Shown one piece after another: positions 57,843 to 64,000 of a DNA stretch of 64,000 bases (position 1 is its first letter; each line of letters begins with the position of its first letter). The translations under genes and the position numbers were made by a program. The DNA is from Aquisphaera giovannonii (GTDB lineage: Bacteria > Planctomycetota > Planctomycetia > Isosphaerales > Isosphaeraceae). The notes beneath the pieces are model-generated. The model made no database searches and was not told the origin of the DNA. It was given only the letters and a program-made list of their open reading frames with translations. The stretch is from NCBI RefSeq assembly GCF_008087625.1, contig NZ_CP042997.1, positions 5,332,001 to 5,396,000 of the forward strand, read 5' to 3'.

Positions 57843-58457
57843 GTGAGCGAGGATCGCACCACCGCCGTGGTCGAGCGCTACCTCATCGCGCTGGCCGGGG
57901 ATACGCCGGCGGACCCGGTCGTCCGGGACCTGCTGGACCGGGCCGTGGGGCGGCTGCGGCTGCTCTGCGCCGGCCTCCTGCACCGCAGCTACCCTCGCCT
58001 GGCACGGCCGCCGCTGAACCTGGAGGCCGACGACCTCCTGGGGGCCGTCGTCGAGCGGCTGCTCAAGGCGATGCGCGAGGCCCGCCCCCGGACCGTCCGC
58101 CAGTTCTTCGCGCTGGCCAACCGGCACATGCGGTGGGAGCTGAATGACCTGGCCCGGCGCCTCGATGGGCAGCCGGGCGCGGTCGGGCTCGGCGAGGGCC
58201 CGGCCCCGGCGGCCCCGAGCAGCGGCTCGGCCCTGGGCCCGGACGCGCGTCGCATCCTGGAGGCGATCGAGGAGCTCCCCGAGGACGAGCGCGAGGCCTT
58301 CGACCTGGTCCGCATCCAGGGGCTGACCCAGCCCGAGGCCGCGGAGCTCCTGGGCGTCTCGGACGCGACGGTGAAGCGACGATTGAACCGGGGAGTGCTC
58401 CTGCTTTCGCAGCGACTCAACGACCTGCGGCCGGACGGGGAGCCCTCGGGCCCCTAG
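57843..58457 (+). CDS. ECF-type sigma factor
   Basis: 204 aa. The region-2-like part is around DDLLGAVVERLLKAMREARP, with FFALANRHMRWELNDLARRL. Region 4 has EELPEDEREAFDLVRIQGLT and EAAELLGVSDATVKRRLNRG, a clear helix-turn-helix. The start is GTG at 57843; no upstream ATG gives a better site. The kinase gene starts 21 bases after the stop, the usual planctomycete sigma-kinase pair (STK-linked ECF group). The kinase probably controls the sigma factor. Confidence 0.88.
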   Translation: MSEDRTTAVVERYLIALAGDTPADPVVRDLLDRAVGRLRLLCAGLLHRSYPRLARPPLNLEADDLLGAVVERLLKAMREARPRTVRQFFALANRHMRWELNDLARRLDGQPGAVGLGEGPAPAAPSSGSALGPDARRILEAIEELPEDEREAFDLVRIQGLTQPEAAELLGVSDATVKRRLNRGVLLLSQRLNDLRPDGEPSGP

Positions 58458-58478
58458 TCGGCGGGAGGAGGCGCAGGG

Positions 58479-61460
58479 ATGTCCGACGACGCACGCGTGC
58501 GGGGCCTCATCGAGCTGATGCTCGACTCGGGCTGCAGCGCCGAGGAGGCCTGCCGGGAGGCCCCCGAGCTGCTGGCCCGGGTCCGCGAGGGATGGCGCCA
58601 GTTCCGGGCGGTCGAGGCCCGGCTCGGCGAGCTCTTCCCGGAGGCCGGTTCGGTGGCGGACCCGGAGACGGCGGCGTCCGGCCTCGACCTGCCCCGCGTC
58701 CCCGGCTACGAGGTGATCGGGGTGCTCGGCCACGGGGGCGTCGGCGTCGTCTACAAGGCCGTGCAGGTGGGGCTCAGCCGCGTCGTCGCGCTCAAGATGC
58801 CGCTCGCCGGGGCCTTCACCACCCGGCCCGAGCGCCGTCGGTTCGCCCGGGAGGCGGAGCTGGTCGCGGCGCTGCGGCACCCGAACATCGTCCAGGTCCA
58901 CGACGTGGGCGAGGCCGACGGGCAGCCCTACTTCACCATGGAGTTCGTCGAGGGGGGCAGCCTGGCCGAGGCGATCGCCGGCACGCCCCGGCCGGCCCGG
59001 GACGCCGCCGGGCTGGTGGCCGACCTGGCCGACGCCGTCGCCGCGGCGCACCGGGCCGGGATCGTCCATCGCGACCTGAAGCCGTCCAACGTCCTGCTCG
59101 CGGCCGACGGCACTCCCAAGGTGACCGACTTCGGCCTGGCCCGCCACCTGGCCCTCGGATCCTCGCTGACCCAGAGCGGGGCCGCGGTCGGGACGCCGAG
59201 CTACATGGCCCCCGAGCAGGCCCAGGGCCGCGCGGGCGAGGTCGGGCCGGCCTCGGACCTCTACGCGCTGGGCGCCATCCTCTACGAGCTGCTCACCGGC
59301 CGGCCCCCCTTCCGGGCCGAGTCGGCGGCGGAGACCATGCACCAGGTGATCACGCAGGACCCGGCCCCCCCATCGCGGCTCAACGCCAGGGTGCCGCGGG
59401 ACGTGGAGACGATCTGCCTGACGTGCCTGCGCAAGGACCCGCGGCACCGATACGCCGACGCCGACGCCCTGGCGGCGGACCTCCGGTGCTTCCTCCGGGG
59501 GGAGGCGATCGCGGCGCGGCCCGAGAACGTCCTGCAGCGGCTGGCCCGGCGGGTCCGCCGCCGGCCGGTCGCCTCGGCGTCGATCGCGTCCGGCACGCTG
59601 CTGGCCTTCGCGCTGTCCGCCGCGGGCGCCTGGCTGATCCGCGACCGGGCCGAGACGGCGAACAGGGCGGCGGGGGAGCGGGCGGCCGCGGAGGCGGCCG
59701 CCGACGGCGACCTGCGGAACATGGAGCGCCGCCTGGGCGCCTCGGCCTGGCCCGAGGCCGCCGCGGCGCTGGAGCGGGCCAAGGCCAGGCTGGGCGACGG
59801 CGGGCCGCCCGTGCTCCGCCTCCGCCTGGATCAGGGGGCCCGCGACCTGGACCTGGCGGCGAGGCTCGATGCCATCCGGCTGGCTCGCACCGCCAATCAC
59901 GAGCCGGAAGGACGCGCCGCGGAGCGCCTGGACCGGGATTACGAGGCGGCCTTCCTCCTCGCCGGGATCGGGCGAGACGACGCCCCGGGGGTGGCCGCGG
60001 CGGCGGTGGTCGCGTCGCGGATCCGCGTCGCCCTCGTGGACGCGATCGACGACTGGAGCTCCTGGACGCGCGACGATCGTCGGCTGGGATGGCTGCTCTC
60101 GGTGGCCCGGCTCTCCGACCCCGACCCGACCGGGTGGCGCGACCGGGCCCGCGACCCGGCGAGCACCCGGAGCGGGTGGGCGCTCCGGCTCCTGATCGCC
60201 GGGGCCCCGGTCGCCGACCGGTGCGTGCCCCTGTTCCTGTCGCTCGCGAGGCGGGCGCAGGCCGCCGGCGTCGACCCGGTGCCGTTCCTGAGGGAGGTCC
60301 AGCGGGCCCATCCCGGGGACCTGTACGCCAACCTCAGGCTGGCCACGATGCTGCTCGCGACCGACCCCGGCGAGGCGGCCCGCTACTACCAGGCGGCCCT
60401 GGCCATCCGGCCCGGCGTGGCGGCCGTGCACAACAACCTCGGCGTGGCGCTGGTGCGCATCGGGCGGAACGCGGAGGCCGAGGCCCAGTATCGGATCGCC
60501 GCGCGGCTCGACCCGGCGGAGCCCCAGTTCCTCCGCAACCTCGCCATCACCCTGCCCTTCGTCGGCCGCCATGGCGAGGCGGTCGAGACGATGCCCCGGG
60601 TCCTCCGCGACTTCCCCGACGACGCCGTCGTGCACCGCGCGTTCGGCGTCGGGCTGGAGGCCCGGGGCCGGCTCGACGAGGCCGTCGCCGAGTTCCGCCG
60701 GGCCGCCGCGCTCGACCCGAAGCTCGCGCAGGCCCGGCACGCCCTTCGGGACGGCCTTCTGCGCCTGGGGCGCCGGGACGAGGCGAGGCTCGTCTGGGGC
60801 GAGATCCTCGCGGACGGGCCGCCGGAGCACGAGGCCTGGCACGGCTATGCCGAGCTCTGCCTGTTCCTGGGCCAGGAGGACGAATACCGCCGCGTCCGTC
60901 GGGCCTTGCTGTCGAGATTCGGGGCGAGCGCGGACCCCCACGTCGCCGCCTGCATCGCCCGGGCGTGCCTGCTCCGGCCCGCGGAGGATGACGACATGCG
61001 GCGGATCGAGGCCCTCGCGGCGAGGGCCTGGGGCGCCGACGGCTCGGGACGCCGGGATGCCCACCCGACCTCCCGGTTCCTCCGGGTCCTGGCGGAATAC
61101 CGCCGGGGGCGGCTGGACCGGGCGATCGCCCTGGCGCGGGAGGACGCACCCCGCTCGCTCGGGCCGCCCCCCCGCCTCGTCCTCGCCATGGCACTGCACC
61201 GGAGCGGGCGAGCCGACGAGGCCCGGGAGGTGCTCGCGGCGGCCGTCGCGGCCCACGACTGGCGGGTCGCCGAGAAGCGCGACCAGGACGGCTGGATCTG
61301 CCACGCCCTCCGCCGGGAGGCCGAGGGCCTCATCCTCGCCGGCGGGACCGAACAGGCCCGGGCGCGGGGCGGGGCGATCCGAATCGGGGCGGAGGGTCAT
61401 CGCGACCCCCCGGCCCCGGGCGAGGCCAGCGACACGCCCTCCGGCCACTCCGCGCCCTGA
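58479..61460 (+). CDS. Ser/Thr kinase with TPR region
   Basis: 993 aa. The N-terminus (about 1-75) is a short helical domain typical of these proteins. The kinase spans about 75-340: glycine loop VLGHGGVGVVYKAVQ, Lys in VALKMPLAG, HRDLKPSNVLL, DFGLARHL, APEQAQG. One membrane helix is near 365-390 (SIASGTLLAFALSAAGAWLI). TPR-like repeats run from about 590 to 900 (VHNNLGVALVRIGRNAEAEA). It follows the sigma factor gene by 21 bases. Its last about 20 codons overlap the convergent gene. Confidence 0.9.
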   Translation: MSDDARVRGLIELMLDSGCSAEEACREAPELLARVREGWRQFRAVEARLGELFPEAGSVADPETAASGLDLPRVPGYEVIGVLGHGGVGVVYKAVQVGLSRVVALKMPLAGAFTTRPERRRFAREAELVAALRHPNIVQVHDVGEADGQPYFTMEFVEGGSLAEAIAGTPRPARDAAGLVADLADAVAAAHRAGIVHRDLKPSNVLLAADGTPKVTDFGLARHLALGSSLTQSGAAVGTPSYMAPEQAQGRAGEVGPASDLYALGAILYELLTGRPPFRAESAAETMHQVITQDPAPPSRLNARVPRDVETICLTCLRKDPRHRYADADALAADLRCFLRGEAIAARPENVLQRLARRVRRRPVASASIASGTLLAFALSAAGAWLIRDRAETANRAAGERAAAEAAADGDLRNMERRLGASAWPEAAAALERAKARLGDGGPPVLRLRLDQGARDLDLAARLDAIRLARTANHEPEGRAAERLDRDYEAAFLLAGIGRDDAPGVAAAAVVASRIRVALVDAIDDWSSWTRDDRRLGWLLSVARLSDPDPTGWRDRARDPASTRSGWALRLLIAGAPVADRCVPLFLSLARRAQAAGVDPVPFLREVQRAHPGDLYANLRLATMLLATDPGEAARYYQAALAIRPGVAAVHNNLGVALVRIGRNAEAEAQYRIAARLDPAEPQFLRNLAITLPFVGRHGEAVETMPRVLRDFPDDAVVHRAFGVGLEARGRLDEAVAEFRRAAALDPKLAQARHALRDGLLRLGRRDEARLVWGEILADGPPEHEAWHGYAELCLFLGQEDEYRRVRRALLSRFGASADPHVAACIARACLLRPAEDDDMRRIEALAARAWGADGSGRRDAHPTSRFLRVLAEYRRGRLDRAIALAREDAPRSLGPPPRLVLAMALHRSGRADEAREVLAAAVAAHDWRVAEKRDQDGWICHALRREAEGLILAGGTEQARARGGAIRIGAEGHRDPPAPGEASDTPSGHSAP

Positions 61461-63892
61461 TCGATCCAGGCGCGGAGGAGCGAGACCTCCTCCGCCCGCA
61501 GCGCCGGGAACCGGCCGCGACGGGCCCTGGGGGGCATCTCCTCGCCGGGCACCTTGCCGGCCACGTGATCGAGCAGGGGGCTCTCCGCACTCCGCCCCGG
61601 GACGATGGCCGGCTCCCCGGAGGCGCCCCCCTTCAGGATCGCCTCGCGGCCGTCGACGCGGAAGAGGCCGTGCGGGGCCTCCGCGCCGTGGCAGCCGACG
61701 CACGAGCGTTCGAGCATCGGCCTGACCTGCCTCGCGAAATCGACCCTCGGCTCGCCCCGCGGCGTGCGGACCGGGGGCGGCTGTTGCGCGACCGAGGGCC
61801 GCCCCGGGGCGGCCCCGGCCGGCGCCGCCTGCGACAGCGCCAGGACCGCCCAGCTCGTCGCCGCCGCCGAGACCCACGAGTCGCGGCCGTGCGGGAAGCC
61901 GCTCCTCATCGTCGGCTGGAAGGGGAAGGCCCGCCGCGCCACGTGCCAGGTCCCGTCCTCCTCCTGGGTCTCCAGGAGGAACCGCAGGCCGCGTCGCCAA
62001 GACGGGTCGGCCATCGGCTCCTCCAGGAATGTCGCGAGCGCGTAGAGGGACTGCCCCGTCGCGTAGGCGTCGCTCCCGAGCGTCGGCAACTGGGCCCAGC
62101 CGCCGTCGTCCCGCTGCTCATGCCGGAGCGTCCCGATCAGGCGGGCCATCGTCTCCGAGGGCTCGCCCGCCCAGCGCAGGCCGAGCATCTGGAAGCAGGC
62201 CTCCTCGGTCCCCTGCGGCCGGGCCGCCCGGAGCCAACGCCGCGCCCGCCCGATGCCGGCCGCGAACTCCTCTTCGGAGCCTCGCCAGCCGTAAGCCTTC
62301 AGCCCGCGGATCGCCAGCGCCGTGGCCGTGATGTCGCTCGACTCGAGCGGCGGGCGCGGGATGCCGGTGATCCAGCGGCCGTCCTCCGCCTGGATCGCGA
62401 GGAGATGATGGACGACGGCGTCGGTCATGACGCCCGGCGCGACCTTCCCCGCGGCCAGGCCGAACAGCTCGTAGCCGAAGCCGTGGGAAGCGTCCGGATG
62501 GTAGACGGCCTGGGCGACCCACTCGCGGTACTCGGGCCGGCTCTTGTTCGCGACGACCGCGTGGATCAGCTCCCCGGCGGCCACCCGGTCGAAGCGGATG
62601 GACCGGCCCCGGGCGTGGCCCGCGGCGGCCATCGGCAGGTACTGCTGGTGGCACGAGATGCAGTCCTGCCTGCTGACGTGCGAGAGGAACGACGCACGCG
62701 AGGCGGACGCGGTCGCCTGCAACGCCGCCAGGGCCTTCTCGGCGGCGGCGATCACCGTCTCATCGTCGGGCCTCTCCGGGACCGGGCGATGCGGGGTGGC
62801 GAGCGGCTCGGGCCTCGGCGGCTCCTCGGCACCGGCGGCCGCGAGAGTCTCGACGATCGCCGTACGGCCGCGCCTCTCGGCGATCATCCGGGCCGTCTGC
62901 GGCACCATGGCGAACGACTCCACCGGCCCGCCCCCCGCGGCGTTCGGGTCGGCGCCGCTCGCCAGGAGCAGCCTGGCCAGGTCGGGGCGGAGCGACTCGC
63001 TCCCCGCCGCCCAGTGCAGCGGGGTGAAGTCCGCGAAGGGGTCCCGGGCATTGACCCTCGCGCCTCGGCCGATCAGGATGCGGGCCGCCTCGACGCCGTC
63101 GCTCCAGCACGCCTGCGACAGCGGGCTGCCGTAGTCCGTCGACCGATTCGGGTCCGCCCCGCGGTCCAGGAGGAGGCGGACCATCGGCGCATCGTTGTTG
63201 AACGCGGCCCACATCAGCGGCGTCCGGTAGCCCGCCGCGCGGGTCGCGGCCCTGGACGTGGCCGATTCCGGGAAGTCGCCGGCCTCCGCGCCGGCGTCCA
63301 GCAGCAGCCGCACCGTCTCCAGGTCGCCGCTCGCCGCGCCCGCCATGATGGGGCTGATCCCGGCCTCGTTGCGCCCCGGGGGGTCGGCCCCGCGCCCGAG
63401 CAGCAAGCGGACCGTCCGCGAGTTTCCGGCGCGGCGGGCGGCCAGGATCAGCGGCGTGTTGCCGAGGTCGGCCGTCCGCACCCCGGCCTTCGCGCCGGCG
63501 GCGATGAGCAGCCGGGCCTTCTCGCAGTCCGTCGCGGCCCGGATCAGCGCCGTGACGCCGGCCCGGTTCGCCGCGTTCGGGTCGGCCCCCTTCTCGAGCA
63601 GGAGCTCGACGCACCGCGGGCCCGCGTAGAACGCGGCGAGGATCAGCGGCGTGTTCCCCTCCTCGTCCCGGGCGTTCACGCCCGCGCCGGCCTCGATCAG
63701 CCGGCCGACGGCCGACGCGTCGGCGTCCCGGATCGCCGCGGCCAGCGCGGGCGACATCGGTGCATCCCGGCGCCCCTCGCCGGCGCGGGCCGCCCGGGGC
63801 GAAACCGGTTGGAGCTGGGCGAGGCCCGCGAGCACGAGGGACGCGAGGCCGAGGTTCGAGAGGTGTCTTCCGCGGCGTCCGCGACCAGACAT
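61397..63892 (-). CDS. Secreted ankyrin, terpenoid-cyclase-like and cytochrome c protein
   Basis: 831 aa. Signal peptide (LSNLGLASLVLAGLAQL). Nine or so ankyrin-like repeats span about 45-340 (ARDEEGNTPLILAAFYAGPR; YRTPLMWAAFNNDAPMVRLL). A first haem motif CISCH is near 405, followed by a prenyltransferase or squalene-cyclase-type repeat region about 420-680 (QRDDGGWAQLPTLGSDAYAT). The second haem motif CVGCH near 745 is in the planctomycete cytochrome C domain (VDFARQVRPMLERSCVGCHG, KVPGEEMPPRAR). Function unknown; such fusions are found in this phylum. Overlaps tail to tail with the kinase by 64 bases. The 108 bases after 63892 may hold its promoter. Confidence 0.87.
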   Translation of the reverse strand: MSGRGRRGRHLSNLGLASLVLAGLAQLQPVSPRAARAGEGRRDAPMSPALAAAIRDADASAVGRLIEAGAGVNARDEEGNTPLILAAFYAGPRCVELLLEKGADPNAANRAGVTALIRAATDCEKARLLIAAGAKAGVRTADLGNTPLILAARRAGNSRTVRLLLGRGADPPGRNEAGISPIMAGAASGDLETVRLLLDAGAEAGDFPESATSRAATRAAGYRTPLMWAAFNNDAPMVRLLLDRGADPNRSTDYGSPLSQACWSDGVEAARILIGRGARVNARDPFADFTPLHWAAGSESLRPDLARLLLASGADPNAAGGGPVESFAMVPQTARMIAERRGRTAIVETLAAAGAEEPPRPEPLATPHRPVPERPDDETVIAAAEKALAALQATASASRASFLSHVSRQDCISCHQQYLPMAAAGHARGRSIRFDRVAAGELIHAVVANKSRPEYREWVAQAVYHPDASHGFGYELFGLAAGKVAPGVMTDAVVHHLLAIQAEDGRWITGIPRPPLESSDITATALAIRGLKAYGWRGSEEEFAAGIGRARRWLRAARPQGTEEACFQMLGLRWAGEPSETMARLIGTLRHEQRDDGGWAQLPTLGSDAYATGQSLYALATFLEEPMADPSWRRGLRFLLETQEEDGTWHVARRAFPFQPTMRSGFPHGRDSWVSAAATSWAVLALSQAAPAGAAPGRPSVAQQPPPVRTPRGEPRVDFARQVRPMLERSCVGCHGAEAPHGLFRVDGREAILKGGASGEPAIVPGRSAESPLLDHVAGKVPGEEMPPRARRGRFPALRAEEVSLLRAWIDQGAEWPEGVSLASPGAGGSR

Positions 63893-64000
63893 GCGTTCAC
63901 TCCTTCTTGTGATGAGGGTTCCAAGTTGCTGGGGCAGCCGCCGGGCTCCGGCGGCCCGGTCGCGAGCCTCCGCCCGCCCCTCGATCGCGATGCACCCCCT

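Noticed and set aside
57684-62000. Upstream extension of the di-haem peroxidase frame to 1903 codons
   Set aside because: It would run antisense through the sigma factor and kinase; the signal peptide at 57683 marks the true start.

Overview
The window is about 70 percent GC and reads as chromosome of a planctomycete, most likely in or near Isosphaeraceae. This is inferred from content only. The signs are Ser/Thr kinases fused to varied C-terminal domains (DUF1080, C-type lectin, TPR), a DUF1800/DUF1501 pair, an ECF-type sigma factor directly before a kinase, a BlaI/M56 pair, and ankyrin or squalene-cyclase-like proteins carrying c-type haem motifs. No rRNA, tRNA or CRISPR array was recognised.

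Layout. 1-5800: the end of a kinase-DUF1080-lectin protein, small secreted and cupin genes, and a DUF433/DUF5615 toxin-antitoxin-like pair. 5880-11233: a BlaI-type repressor with a palindrome inside its own promoter, then a 1617-aa M56 metalloprotease with many carboxypeptidase-regulatory-like repeats. 11550-14344: DUF1800 and DUF1501 genes separated by palindromic elements. 14584-20041 (minus strand): AmmeMemoRadiSam radical SAM enzyme, B12-dependent ribonucleotide reductase and ribosomal protein L21. 20278-27449: small hypothetical genes, a UDP-sugar dehydrogenase, and a GAF-containing PEP phosphotransferase (PtsP-like) preceded by an exact sigma-54 type promoter.

27344-36300 is a decayed, partly lower-GC accessory island. 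It holds a frameshifted receiver/anti-sigma kinase, a truncated integrase, a MITE-like element, short repeat arrays, a ParDE module with its operator, and a 1530-bp ISKra4-type insertion sequence. The IS sits inside a nucleotidyltransferase gene, and both halves plus the 9-bp target duplication can be read.

36451-43051 is a tightly coupled operon of hybrid kinase, CheR, CheB and second hybrid kinase, with no chemotaxis core. 43251-48502: a monooxygenase-like protein, a membrane kinase, cupin, quinone-oxidoreductase-like and metallo-beta-lactamase-fold genes. 48587-57683 is a nine-gene minus-strand run: di-haem peroxidase, cupin, two near-identical HD-domain proteins flanking an MBL-fold protein, a SorAB-like sulfite dehydrogenase, and a single-chain cbb3-type oxidase with CcoN, CcoO and two extra cytochrome c domains. 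It looks like a periplasmic redox module in which electrons from sulfite could pass through the cytochrome subunit to the oxidase. 57843-63892: an ECF sigma/kinase-TPR pair converging on an ankyrin/terpenoid-cyclase-like/cytochrome protein.
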